DNA from: Mycoplasma sp. ATU-Cv-703
Lineage (GTDB): Bacteria > Bacillota_I > Bacilli_A > Mycoplasmatales > Metamycoplasmataceae
Assembly (NCBI GenBank): GCA_004011965.1
Contig: RYZV01000001.1
Span: 321,726 to 385,725, forward strand
Direction of reading: 5' to 3'
DNA length: 64,000 nucleotides
Shown here one piece after another: positions 39,688 to 52,009 of the stretch. Each line of letters starts with the position of its first letter. Positions within the stretch are counted from its first letter, which is position 1. The position numbers and the translations under genes were made by a program. The notes under the pieces were generated by a model, which made no database searches, was not told the DNA's origin, and worked only from the letters and a program-made list of their open reading frames with translations.

Positions 39688-40368
39688 ATGCTAAACCAAA
39701 ATAGAGAACTGAAAACAAGCCATTTTTGACGCCGATTAATCGCCTTGGCGTTTGACTATGGACTGCTTTTTCTTTTGTCGGGTGTTTGAACGTGAGTTTT
39801 TTTGCGCAAGGACAACGGAACTTGACGTTTTGCCGATCCTTACCTTTTTTACTTGTACGCCTTTCTAATCGTATTAAGCGTGCTGGTTTTGTTTTTGGTC
39901 TGTCCGATTATTTTAGGTGGCGCTACTTTAGGTAAGTATTTACTAAGAATCAAGGTGGTCGCCCAGAGCGGTCCGCTTTGAAAAGCGCTTTTACGTCACG
40001 AGTCGTTTTGGTCAATTAGTTGAATCTTCCTGCTTGTCTCAGGAACAATTTTGATTAACCACAGTTTAATCATTAAATTCGCCACCAATTCACAAAACAA
40101 AGCAGTTTTTGACAATTTTGAATCTTTTCGAATTGGCGTTTTGATGACCTTTAGCTCGGTCGTAATTTTTGGTCAAATGTTTTTGTTTATCTCATCGCTT
40201 TTCCACCCCGATCGGCTTGCTCTTCACGATCGCTGGGCCAAAGTGCGGGTAGTTTACATGCGTCGCTGAGTAATTAAAAGTCAGCCCCAACCAACCCAAG
40301 AAGATCCGCTTGCACCCAAAAAAGTGGCTGAGCCAGTCGTCAACTTTATCGAAAAGGAAAAAGAGTAA
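39688..40368 (+). CDS. RDD-family membrane protein
   Basis: A 226-residue protein with at least four membrane segments. The RDD-type pattern is FWRRLIALAFDYGLLFLL in the first segment and HPDRLALHDRWAKVRVVYMRR near the end. Many TGA-Trp codons hide it in a standard-code reading. The charged tail is Pro/Glu/Lys-rich. RDD proteins are poorly characterised; some act as ion transporters. It starts 8 bases after the glycosyltransferase and ends 2 bases before pcrA. Confidence 0.85.
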
Positions 40369-40370
40369 TC

Positions 40371-42494
40371 ATGAGCAAAAAACCTTACTTAACGCAGTTA
40401 AACACCCAGCAACAAGCGGCCGTTTTACACGTCCAAGGACCTTTGGCTGTCATCGCGGGAGCCGGCTCAGGTAAAACCCGCATGCTCACTTCCAAAATCG
40501 CTTACTTAATCGTTGACATTGGAATTAGTCCCGAGCGCGTTTTGGCCGTTACCTTTACTAACAAGGCGACTAACGAAATGCGCGAACGCGTGGTGGAAAT
40601 GATTGGTAGTCAAGCCGAAAAAGCGCAAATTTCAACTTACCACTCGCTTTGCGCCAAAATTTTGCGCAGCGAAATTGGACACTTTGGCTATCCAACTCAT
40701 TTCAACATTATTGATGGGGCTGACCAGAAACAAATTTTAGACACGATTTACAAGATGCACGGAGCTAGCGCCAAACAGTTTACCCACAGTTCCATGCTAG
40801 ATTACATTTCGCGCAACAAAGTTTTAAACATTAGCCCAAGTCAAAAAATGTCTGAAGCGCGTAAAGATTACGAAAAACTTGAGGCGGCAGTTTACCGCGA
40901 CTACCAACAAGAATTAGAGCGGGTTAAAGCTTTGGATTTTGACGATTTAATCATTTTTGTCCACAAACTTTTCAAAGAAAATCCTAACGCACGCGCCAGA
41001 TGGTCGCAAAAATTTGACTACGTTTTAGTTGATGAATTTCAAGACACCTCTTATACGCAGTACGAAATTTTGGAAACGCTTGCCTCTCGGGGCAACATTA
41101 CTATCGTGGGCGACCCAGACCAAACTATTTACACTTGGCGCTGAGCCGATGTTGATCTGATTAACAACTTTCAAAAGTATTTTAAAGGCGCAAAGATTAT
41201 TAAGTTGGAGCAAAACTACCGCTCAACCCAACTGATTCTGAACCACGCTAACAAACTAATTAAGCACAACCGGATGAGAATTGATAAAAATCTTTACACT
41301 AACAACGACCAAGGCGAAGGGATTGAATTTTTTTCAGCTTTTTCTGACGAAGCCGAGGCACGTTGAATAGTTCAAAAAATTTACGAACTCAAAAAAAACA
41401 AGACCCAACTCAAAGACATCGCCATCATCTACCGGGCTAATTACATCTCCCAATCGATCGAAAGAGCGCTTATCCGCGGCAACGTTAACTACGTTGTTTT
41501 TGGCGGCACTCGTTTTTACCAGCGTAAAGAGATTAAAGACGCCATCTCCTACTTAAAAATCATTAGTAACGGCGACGAAGTTTCGGTTTTGCGGATGATT
41601 AACGTGCCGCCGCGTTCGCTCGGAGGCACCACCGTGGCCAAATTAGTTGAGTATGCTAAAAAGGTTGGTAAACCACTTTTGAGCGCTTTAACCGATCATT
41701 TTCAAGATTTACCACTTCAAATTAAACAGCGCAACGAACTGGCCACTTTTATAAATTTAATTAACAAGTACCGCGTTGCACTCAAGACTAACCCGATTGC
41801 CAAAGTTTTGCGCAGTTTTTTAATTGAAATTAACTACCTTGATCTTTGAAAAGCACCGGAAGACAAATCCCGCCTAGAAAACATTAACGAGTTAATTCGG
41901 TCAATTGACGTTTGACAAAAGGAACACCAGGACAAACAATTAGCCGATTACCTAGAGGAAATCGTGCTTTACATTGATTACGAAAACATTAGTCGAACTA
42001 ACGACTTTGTGTCTTTGATGACAGCTCACGCGGCCAAAGGTTTAGAGTTTAAAAATGTTTTTATCGCTGGTTTTTCAGAGAGCGTCTTTCCTTCGGCACG
42101 AGCGATTGATGAGGGCGGAGAAGCAGCTTTAGAAGAAGAGAGGCGACTAGCTTACGTGGCATTGACGCGCGCAATGAAGAAAGTTTTCATTTCCAGTTCA
42201 AGAGGTTATTCTATTGACTACAAATCGCAAAAAAGACCTTCGCGATTCTTGAAGGAAATGGGCATTAACACTAGTCGCTTTACCAAAAGTTTTATCGCTG
42301 AAAACCTTGATTCAGAGGCAATTAACTTAGCCAACGAAAACATCGTTGCTGGTGACCGGGTTTCCCACATAATTTTCGGGGAAGGAACTGTCATTAACGT
42401 GAACAACGAATTAATTGACATTAACTTTCGCAAACCCTACGGAGTGAAAACGTTGATGAAAAACCATAAATCAATCGAGAGGATTGGATCTTAG
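40371..42494 (+). CDS. pcrA: UvrD/PcrA-type superfamily 1 DNA helicase
   Basis: A 3'-5' helicase for DNA repair and replication restart. It has 707 residues. Motif I AGAGSGKT is at 29-36, motif II VDEFQDT at about 220, motif III GDPDQTIYTWR and motif IV QNYRS. Motif V is TAHAAKGLEFKNVFIAG and motif VI VALTRA. The C-terminus keeps the tudor-like GDRVSHIIFGEGTV segment that binds RNA polymerase in PcrA. Its stop overlaps the next start by one base (TTAGTGG context). Confidence 0.95.
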
Positions 42495-44080
42495 TGGTCA
42501 TTTTGTCTTACTTTTTAGTGGTTGGTTTTTTGTTAGGCGGCTTGCTTTTAGCTCTAATCGTTTTGATGTTAACTAATTTTTGGCAGAAAAACATCAACGT
42601 GCAAGAACACCGCGGCGTTTTTGTTTACAAACTAGATCCCATGACTAGAAAAGTCACCCCTTACCGAGTTGACCACTTATCTAGTGACAATTTTCAAACC
42701 CAAGAGTTTGCTTTAGACGAAACGATTAAGGAGAATAAATTGCGGCGCCAATTGAGTCGTCAGTTTGTGGTGCACGTGATTACTCAACACCCAGAAAACT
42801 CCAAACTTTACCGGGAAGCTCTCCAACAAATTGATAACGGCAAAACCGAAATTTCCTACGATTTTAAGTTTAATGGTGCGCGTCACTTTGGTAAACGCGT
42901 TCCGCTTTTGTTTAACGTGAGATTAAGCAAACTAGACAAAGTTTCTGACTACCTGATCGTTGTTAATTGAAAAATTGACCTTGAAGTTCCCGATGATGTG
43001 ACTAATGCGCTAACTACTCCCGAAGAAGTAGCCAACCGAGACGCTAAATTTAAAGGGTTTTTGGTTTTCAACTTAAATAACCATCTAACTAACGTCAGAG
43101 AAAACTTCATTTGCGAGATTTTAAAATTGCCACTGCGCTTTAAGTACGACATTTATGAATGACGTGAATTGGTGCTGTTAACTTGTTACGCGGCAAATTA
43201 TAAAAAAGTCAAGCGCAAAGTTAATCACCTAGTTGAACTAGTTAAATTTAAAGTTGATCACGCAGGTTGAGGCACTTTTATCCGGGGATCAGGTAGCGCT
43301 CGTTTTCAAGATGTTAATTACCGGAAAGTTTTTAACCGCGCATTGTCCACTCTTGACTTCATAGTCAACTTATCGATTCGTTGGAAACAAAACTTTCTTG
43401 ACATTAAGCAAGTCCAGGAGTACCAGGGTGAATTTACCCACTACAGCGAACAAATCAAAATTTTTCGCGACGCGGTTAGATCGCACAAATTTGAAACCAA
43501 GTTAGTTCCGGTCAAAAGAATAAAAGACGATAAAACAGTTGTCAACTACTCCTTTCCTGCACTTCCAGCTCTTGACAAGCAGCAGTTAAGCAACATTTTA
43601 GTCAACGCCTACAATTTGAACGGCCTAATCGACGCTCACGCCGAAAAAATTACCAGTAAAAAGTTAAGCTCCCAAGTTTTGTTAGATGTTAACAGCGAAT
43701 GATTAAAAAACAACTTATCTCGTTTGGAGCCAACTGGTATCGCTTACGTGATTAGATTTGACAATTACGAACAACTTAACCAAATTAAACCAACTTTAAA
43801 ACTGCTGTTGGAAAAAGGTTTTGCCATTGGTTTCCGCTTCAGGCGCTTCTCGCAGTACACGGTCACGGTTTTGCAGCAAATTAAGCCTTCCTTCATTGTT
43901 TTTAACTACAACTTGGTGGTGCAAGATTCGCAACTCCAAATCGAAAACTACTTGTATTTAATATCGCTCAGAAAAATTTTCCAAGACTACAACACCACTA
44001 TCATTTGGGAAAACTTTAGCGAAAAAAATAACCGCAATTTACCAATTTCAACCGAAAAAGACCTTTACTTCTTAAATTAA
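42494..44080 (+). CDS. Membrane-anchored protein with degenerate EAL-like domain
   Basis: A 528-residue protein with one N-terminal membrane segment (about 5-28). The last 150 residues, from LDKQQLSNILVNAYNLNG on, follow the layout of EAL domains: GIAYVIRFDNYE, then LLEKGFAIGFRFRRFSQYTVTVLQQIKPSFIVFNYNLV. That region corresponds to EAL's 'GxxxALDDFGxGxxSLxxLxxLxPDxxKxD', but without the Asp and Glu that bind metal. The middle (WGTFIRGSGS) could be a decayed GGDEF. No cyclic-di-GMP hydrolysis is expected. The start is a GTG at 42494, coupled to pcrA. Confidence 0.6.
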
Positions 44081-44127
44081 AAAAGTTGCATTTTGCCCCA
44101 GAAAAACCCCTAAAAAACATCTTTTAG

Positions 44128-44133
44128 TATAAT
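44128..44133 (+). promoter_or_regulatory. -10 box of proS (leaderless)
   Basis: TATAAT, exactly 6 bases before the GTG start of proS. Confidence 0.6.
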
Positions 44134-44139
44134 GGTACG

Positions 44140-45567
44140 GTGAAACAACTAGTTAAAATCACGCCAATGGAAAAAGATTTTTCCCAGTGATACGTTGATG
44201 TAGTGATTAATGGCGGTCTGGCTTTATATGGCCCAAGCAAAGGCTTGCTGATTTTTAAACCGCTTGCTTACGGGATTTGGGACAACATTCGGCTTGGTTT
44301 TGAGCAAATTCTGAAAAAAATCGGCTCACAAAATGTTTACTTACCGCTGTTAATTCCGACTGATCTAATCGAGAAAGAGAAAGACCACGTCAAAGGTTTT
44401 GCGCCCGAACTTTACACAGTAACCCAAGTAGGCGAAAAAAAACTAGCTTATCCGCTCGCGATTCGTCCCACTTCGGAAGTGCTTTTTAGTCAACTTTTTG
44501 GCCACGAAATTCACTCTTACCACGACTTGCCGCTAATTTACAACCAGTGAGTCAATGTCTTGCGGGGTGAAAAGAAAACTAACCCCTTTTTAAGAACATC
44601 CGAGTTTTTGTGGCAAGAAGGGCACAGCGCTCACCAAAACGCCCAGGAAGCACGCAAATTAACTCGAAAAATGATTCGCAACTACGCTCGTTTTTTAGCT
44701 AAGTTTTTAGCAATTCCCACTTTAGTTGGCAAAAAGACACCGCGGGAAAAATTCGCCGGCGCGGTCACGACTTATTCGTTAGAAGCGATGATGAAAGACG
44801 GCAAAGCGCTTCAAAGCGCAACTTCTCATTATCTTGGTCAAAATTTTGCTAAAACTTACGCCATCAAGTTTAAAAACCAAAATCAGGAGTTTGTTCATCC
44901 CTACCAAACTTCCTGGGGAATGTCCACGCGCTTAATTGGCGCGGTGATTATGGCTCACGGGGATAACAGGGGAATTATTATGCCGCCCCAAGTGGCAACT
45001 TACCAAATCGATTTAATCACTCTTTTTGCCGATAAAGACCCCCAAGTTTTGCTAACTGCTCGGAAACTTTTACAAAAGTTATCTAAACGCTGACGAGTTC
45101 GGTTAGACGCGAGCCCTAAAAGTCCTGGGTTTAAAGCTGCCGAGTCGGAAATTCAAGGAGTGCCGCTCAGAATTGAAATTGGTCCGCGGGAAATTAGCGC
45201 TGGTCAAGTCGTGATAGTCAGGCGAGATACATTGGATAAAACAAATTGCTCCCTTGAAAACTTGCCCGCTACCATCAAAGATTTACTCGCTTTAATTCAA
45301 CAAAACCTTTTTGAAAAAGCCGAGCAAAGACTGCGCCAAAACACGGTGCGAGTTGATACTTACGAGAGTCTTAAAAAGGGTGTTCAAGATAACCGTTTTG
45401 TTTTGGTGCCCTTTGCCGGAACAGACCAAGATGAGCAACTTATTCAAGATGAGACTGGCGCTACCGCGCGGTGCATACCTTTTGATTACAAACTAACCAA
45501 AAGTCTTAAGTGCATCATAACGGGTCGGTTAACGCGCCGCTTAGTTTTGTTCGCCAAGGCTTATTAA
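44140..45567 (+). CDS. proS: Prolyl-tRNA synthetase, short archaeal/eukaryotic-like type
   Basis: Charges tRNA-Pro. It has 475 residues and lacks the inserted editing domain of the long bacterial type. AIRPTSEVLFSQLF, FLRTSEFLWQEGHSAHQNAQEA and GADWG-like SWGMSTRLIGAVIMAHGD are class II motifs of this branch. The start is GTG at 44140, 6 bases past a TATAAT; it is required to include VKITPMEKDFSQWYVDVV. TGA-Trp codons are at 44188-44190 and further on. Confidence 0.94.
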
Positions 45568-45611
45568 GTCTGGCGTATAATGATTTTCAAAGATTAGAAA
45601 GCAGGTTAAGG

Positions 45612-45917
45612 ATGCCATTAGAAATTATTAACGGTCGAGAAATTCAAGCTAAGTTAACAAGCGGAACGACAATAGTCAACTTTTTTGCTGAATGATGTGG
45701 TCCTTGCCGAATGATGGCACCAGTTTTGGAACAACTTGCCGAGCAAAATCCGCAAATCACTGTTTTAAAAGTTAACCTTGATACTAACCGCGAAGTAGCG
45801 GCCGAAATGGGCGTGCAAAGCGTGCCAACTACTTTCATTTACCACAACCAAAAACTCAAAAGTACTCAGGCTGGTTTTATGCCGATGGAAGTGCTTAAGC
45901 AACAAATCGCTGCCTAA
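45612..45917 (+). CDS. trxA: Thioredoxin
   Basis: A 101-residue thiol-disulfide carrier with the active site AEWCGPCRMMAPVL, whose Trp is TGA. The cis-Pro is in SVPTTFIY. TATAAT is at 45576-45581 and a short AAGG precedes the ATG. It is a possible electron donor for the class II RNR, which uses thioredoxin. rsmG starts 3 bases after its stop. Confidence 0.95.
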
Positions 45918-45920
45918 AGA

Positions 45921-46586
45921 ATGGTTTTCTTTCAGAAAGTAAAAGATCTTGTCAAAGACCCGGTCAGATTTCAGGCGTTAGAGCGCTATGTCAAATTAAT
46001 TCAGGAATTTGGTCAAAAGTTTAATTTAACGGCTTGAAGCGAAAGTCAAATTTGAGAGCAAGGGGTTTACCAGTCGTTAGTCACTTTTAAAGACTGGGTC
46101 AGTGCGATGGAGACTAAGTCCGTTTTGGACATAGGCGCGGGCGCCGGGTTTCCCAGTTTACCGCTTAAAATCGTTCACCGGAAAATTCAACTGACGATTT
46201 ACGAGGCAAACTCTAAAAAAGTTAGTTTCCTAAACGTCGTTAAACGCGAGTTAAACTTAGATTTTAAAGTTTTGCACGTCAGAGCAGAAGAGAGTCAAGA
46301 TCGGGACAGTTTTGCCTTTGTTTTAGCTCGAGCCGTGAGCGATTTAAAACATTTAATTCAAATGAGTTACCACCTTGGCGCGCCCGGATCACGATTTTTG
46401 TTCGTTAAAGGTCCTGCTTACCACCAGGAGATAAAAGCGTGTGGGCGCCTGATTAAAACTTTAAAGTTGGAAATTAAAGCTTACCAAGTGGAAGGTCAAG
46501 TTCCGACTTACCTAGTTAGCTTTAGCAAAGTTTGCCCCACACCGACCAATTTTCCGCCGCCTTGGTCCAAAATGGATCAGGCATAA
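45921..46586 (+). CDS. rsmG: 16S rRNA (guanine-N7)-methyltransferase RsmG
   Basis: Methylates G527 of 16S rRNA using SAM. It has 221 residues. VLDIGAGAGFPSLPLKI is the SAM-binding loop and LARAVSDL the later family motif. TGA-Trp codons are in NLTAWSESQIWEQG. It follows trxA in an operon. Confidence 0.93.
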
Positions 46587-46646
46587 TTACCCCTTATTTT
46601 TAATCGCCCTTATAATTGTTTAGTCCCTTAACTACAGGAACAACCA

Positions 46647-47408
46647 ATGCCCAAGACAACCAAAGCCAAAAAACTAAAAAAACTTAACCGTCATCCCAAA
46701 GGCAACAAAAATTTAAAAAACAGCGAAGGCAACATTATTGATGTTCGAAAACTGAACAAGTATTACGTCAGCGGGCATAACGCAGTTCGCATTTTAAAAG
46801 ATGTCTCCTTATCAATTCCCAAGGGTAAATTGATCGTTATTTACGGACCTTCGGGAAGCGGCAAATCAACTTTTTTGAACGTAATTTCTGGCCTTGACCG
46901 CGCCACCACCGGAGACGTGATTGTGAACGACGTTAATTTATCGGCGCTAAAAGACCCGGAAATGACCCAGTTTCGTCGCGATAACGTGGGCTTTGTTTTT
47001 CAAAGTTACAACCTTTTGCCCGACTTAAACGCACGCGACAACGTTAAGATTGGTCAAGTATTACAAAAAGATCCGCAAAAAGCACTTAATGTGGAAGACC
47101 TGTTTAACGACCTTGGGATTAAAGACGTGCTTGACCAAGACATCCGTAATTTATCGGGCGGTCAGCAGCAACGAGTTTCGGTGGCTCGGGCTCTTTCTAA
47201 AAATCCGACGATCATTTTTGCAGATGAGCCGACGGGGTCGCTGGATCAAAAAACCACTTTGAAAGTTATTCGTCTTTTAGCCGGCATTAATAAAAAGTAC
47301 GGCACGACCATTATCATTGTCACTCACGACCAGCAGTGAAAAGAAGTAGCCGACCAAGTGCTTTACGTGGACGACGGGAGAGTTAGCGACCATGAGACTG
47401 CTAGTTAA
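46647..47408 (+). CDS. ABC transporter ATP-binding protein, MacB/LolD type
   Basis: A 253-residue ATPase. A basic N-terminal extension (about 25 residues) precedes the nucleotide-binding domain: Walker A GPSGSGKS at about 67-74, Q-loop FVFQSYNLLPDL, signature LSGGQQQR at about 169, Walker B IIFADEPTGSLD and the His switch VTHDQQ. The Trp after DQQ is TGA. It resembles ATPases that drive FtsX-type mechanotransmission pumps. TATAAT at 46611-46616 and AGGAA before the ATG. It overlaps the permease gene by 17 bases. Confidence 0.93.
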
Positions 47409-50400
47409 ACAAGCTTTTAAATTAGTGTTTTCAAGACGCATTTTTTCACTAATCATGGTGGCGATTATTTTCGTTTCTTCGTTAACTTACACGCTTTTAC
47501 AGTCTTCAGCTTTTGCATTCAAAAGGTCATACGATCAAATTAGCCAAAAGGGTAATTTACATGACAGCGTGGTTAAGCAACTTTTTAAAAACGAGGGCGA
47601 TTTTAGTTTGCGCGTGGAAGATAGTCAGTTGGCCGGACAGAAAAAAATCGTCGTTGACCAGGCAAGTGGTGATTACCAAAGTTATTTTGCGGCGCATCCG
47701 TTTGAGTATCCAGTTCAAACGGGTGGTCTTGACGCCGAACAAGAAAAAATTCTTTTGGATCGGAAAATTTCCGAAGCAAAAGAATGGATTCAAGAAGTTG
47801 TTAATAACCAAAAACCGCAACGTTTCCAAAGAGCTATTAACCAGATTTACGAAGGTAAACTTGAAATGCGCCACACCGCGTCAATTGCCATTTTTGCCGA
47901 GGACAGAGCTTTTAAGTTAGTGCACGTTCCCGAGCAAGATGTCAATGTCAACAAACTCATCATTTATGACGGAACAAAAAATTTCACTAAAATGTTGACC
48001 GACGAGCAATTTCAAAACGAAATAGACTTTCGTGCTCAAAACAAATTTGGCAGCAAAACGCCCTACAGCGTCAACAGTTTAAAAGGTTACCGCTGAGTAG
48101 CTCAAAGCTCAATCGGTTCGACCGTTACCCTCACTGACCCTTCAGCTTACCAAGCGATTGTCTCGCCATCTTACGCTAATTTAAATGGCAAGTACTCTCT
48201 CCACCCTAGCGAAGTGCTCAACCTTTACAGCGAGTACGATTTGGAGCAACTTCACGAAAACGATTACTTAAAAAACCGTTACCGCAACAACATAGTTTGG
48301 GTTGATCAAATGCCCTACTTTATTACCGGCATTGGAGTGACTCCCGACTTTGCCTTTCCAATTATTGACCATTCGCGTCCGATTCCAACGCCCGAGCGCG
48401 AAGCGATTGTTTATACCAATTTGCGGGGTTATCAACGCGCCGTTGACAGCTTCCGTTCTAATCCCGAGGAAAATTATTTTTCAATTAAGTATGCCGATCA
48501 GACATTGCCCGAAGAACGTAGCAAAATTGACGACCAAGTTGATTTGATTGCGCGTTGGGGCAGCGCGATTTTACCTTCTCTTGGCATTTCTTACTCGGGG
48601 GATATCCCAACCATGGGTTGACCCAAAAATGTCGCCATTGTTACTAAGTACAACCAATCTAACGATCCGATTGTTTTAACCCAAGAAAGAGTCATTTTCT
48701 TAGAGCAACTTAAAAAAACCATTTCAACGCTGACGATTGTGACGACCACCTTTTTGGTTATTTTTGTAGCGACTTTGTTTTTACTAGTTTTTAAATCCCT
48801 GCTAACTTTGCAAAGGAAAAAATACGCCACTCTTTTAGCTTTGGGATACCGGAAAGGCAAAATAGCTTTCGCGCTCAGTTGCGTTACCTTTTTGCTCGTG
48901 ACTTTGCCTTCAATTTTAGGTTACGTGGTCGGCTACATTCTTCAGTTTCCCTTTATCAATATATTTGCCAACTACTGAACAATTCCGACTTACGGCACGA
49001 TGTTTAACTTAGTCTCGCTCATCGTGACTGTCATCGTGCCGGTCGTCACGATTTTTTTAATGGTTTGGATTTTATGCTACGTTGATCTACATGGAAACAT
49101 GGTTGACATGATTGCTCAGCGCGACAAACACAAATTTTCGATTGCGAGAGTTTTTTTAAAACCTTTTAGATGGGTGAACGTCAAAGTTAAGTACATTATG
49201 TCTTTGACCTTATCTAATTTTGGTCGACTGATGCTTTCAACTTTGGCGGGAATAATTTCGGTGGCTACAATCATCATCGGACTTTCTTCGCTAGGCAAAG
49301 CTCAGTACGCCTATGATCAAACTGTCAGCACTAACAACTACAGTTTTCAAGTTAATTTTTACAGCCCAACGATTGAGGGCGGCAATTACCGGGCTATCCC
49401 TTACTCGGATGCTATTTTAGCTAAGTATGAACCGGCCCAGTCCACGGCGCGTCTTTATCCAAGCGATCCCAATTCACCAGAGTGACACATTCCGAGCGTG
49501 CGTGACGTGGATAACGGCGCTAACGTGGATTTGATTAACTTGGATGATGTCGAGCAAATGCGCCGAGTGCGCCGATTTTTAGAGAACAAACTCCAATTTA
49601 AGCCGCTTCTGGATGTCACGATTAGTAGTGTCAACTCCTGGGACATCGCTCGCAAACTAATGCCTGACAACCAACGTAACCGGGCCGAAGCTAACGAAAG
49701 CGATTTTTACCAACGAGCAACTCAAGTCGGAATTAACCAACGTTATCGCAGTAAGCCTTGGTGGCCGACCGCGGCTAACGATTGAAAAGTTTTGAGTGAA
49801 AACAAAATGATTGATCAAGAAAACATTGACCCCGATTTTGTTGATTTTGTTTTCAACGCTTTAAGAAGAATGTTTGACACCTCATCGTCTTTCCGGCCTT
49901 ACGTGATTACTTACAACAATTTGTTGGTTGAAAGTTGGGACGAGCCTTACACTTATGTATCTTTCAATTACGAAAGTCGCGGCCAAGAAATCCCCTACAC
50001 GATGATCGGGCTTGAACGCGAGAGTCACTTTTTTAAGCTTTCGCCTTCAAACTGACAAAAACTAACTAACTACCCAAAAAATGACGCTAGCCCAGTCATC
50101 ATTAACCGCTTCATATCAGAAAAACTTGGTTTAGGTCCAGGCAGTCGTTTTAACGCTCCCATTAGCAACCACGTTAACCGTAACTCAGAAAATTTTGCCA
50201 CCCCATCGACTACTTTTGAAGTTGTTGATGTAATTGAAACTTACGATGACAACCGCTTTTTGACGCTTAAATCATTTGCCAACAAGTTAATCGGTTGGGA
50301 CGAGCAATCTAAAAACTTTAACGGCGTTTTAACTAACGAATCTGACCCAATTGTCCTAAGTACGTTAAGTTTGTACTCTCCGTCTTATTTTTACTTGGCG

Positions 50401-50997
50401 ACGGACACAATCCATGGTCAGTGAGCCAATGTCGTAGAACGCATGTTAACTAACTCAGACTTAAGGTATCCAACCGACTTAGCCAAAACGCTCAGCGATT
50501 TTTACACTCTTTACTCACGCACTCCCTACGTTGCCATTAATAAGGACGTGGTTTGGCAAGACATTAGCAACACTTCATTCCGCAACATTTCTCGTCTTTC
50601 ATCGGACATCATTTGAATCATTCAAATGATTTCGGTTACTTTGTCCATCTTGTTTGCTGCGATTGTTTCTGGGCTCTTAATTAGCGCCAACCGCCAAAGA
50701 ATTGCCGCGCTTTGAACGCTCGGTTATAAACGAGGCGAAATAATGCGAATGTTCGCGCTAATTTACGCTTTGCCAGTTTTTGCCTCAATTGTGGTTGGCG
50801 TTCCAGTTGCGTTTGGAATTTTGACCTCTCTCAAGATTTTCGTAATTAATTTTGGCTCGATTTTAATTCCTTTTAGCATTTCCTGGTGAGCCGTCTTAAT
50901 CGCTTTTGCTGCGATTGGCGTGATATTTGTTTTCTCGACGGTCGTCAGCATCATGACGATGAAACAGCAACAAGCCCGTGAGGCAATCGGAGTGTAA
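47392..50997 (+). CDS. Large FtsX/MacB-type ABC permease
   Basis: A 1201-residue membrane protein: one N-terminal membrane segment, then a large extracytoplasmic domain to about residue 445. An FtsX core follows with three to four segments (TLTIVTTTFLVIFVATLFLLV, LALGYRKGKIAF). After a second single segment and a second large outer domain comes a second FtsX core (SILFAAIVSGLLISANRQRIAALWTLGYKRGEI). The two halves are arranged like fused MacB-type permeases. Its partner ATPase is upstream; a lipoprotein starts with the base after its stop. Such systems usually move lipids, peptides or lipoproteins, or transmit force outward. More than 15 TGA-Trp codons. Confidence 0.9.
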
Positions 50998-51879
50998 ATG
51001 AAAAAACTATCGCTTTTTTGACCTTTGATATTCTCCGCTTTGTTGCCAATTCTTAGCGTTGGATGTTCAACCACTTGGTCTAAATGAAAACCTTTAGACG
51101 GTGATAACGAAACTACGTATGAATTTAAACACGATGTTGCTTTGCCAAGTCAATACCAAGTTCGACCGTGAACACAACTTTCCCAAGCTTACGACCCCAA
51201 GAGTGACACGATTGATTTAGCGCTAGTTAACAACCATTATGAACTGATTGATATTCTCGGTACGATTAGCGCTTTGCGCACTACCAGAGCGTTTGATGCC
51301 GCTTGAGCAACTGCCGATTGAGGCTACTACGCTAATGTCAGCGATCAAGGCGGTTATTTTTACGCTCTGAGCGAAGTTACGAACGTGAAATTACGTTTTG
51401 AAAACACAACTACCCGCCTTTTTGAGTTAACAATTGGATCAGAAATTGAGCAAATAATTAGTGGTTTTGCCAATTATTCGGGTCCCCAAGACAAAAAGTA
51501 TGATGTTGAAAAAAATGGTTTGAGTGACAACGGCACTCCCAAAGATTTTATTCAAGTTGCTCAAGCGGGTCAATCACTGACAACCATTAATTTAGTGTCC
51601 TCGCTGTTGGCCTATAAACCTGGTTTTGCGCTTCAACTTTCTAAGTTAGTTAATTTGCCAGCCAACAGTTTTGAGAATTTTGCTCAAATGATTGGAAAAA
51701 TAGACATTTGAATTGAAACGATGTTTTTTCAATCAGTTTTTAAAAATTGATTAACTAAGCAAAATGTTGATTTAACCGTGGAAGAAAACGGATCTTACTA
51801 CTTAGATGCCGGGGTTAGTCTTCAGTCACTTTGAAAAGGTAAGTTCCTTTATTACCTACTTTCGGGCCTAGCTGATTAA
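50998..51879 (+). CDS. Lipoprotein coupled to the FtsX ABC system
   Basis: A 293-residue lipoprotein: signal peptide MKKLSLFWPLIFSALLPIL and lipobox SVGC (Cys at about residue 23). The mature part is rich in Trp, Tyr and Asp; about ten TGA-Trp codons. No named domain. It starts with the base right after the permease stop, so it is probably an outer partner of that transporter. Confidence 0.85.
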
Positions 51880-52009
51880 GGTGATTAAGCGATTTAAAAC
51901 CGACCATTTAGTACTCTATTTTTATCATGACACAAAAATGAAAAAAAGTGTATAATAATTTCTGTTCACAATTATCAAAAGCAGTTTAATTGCTGACAAA
52001 GGAGCTTTA

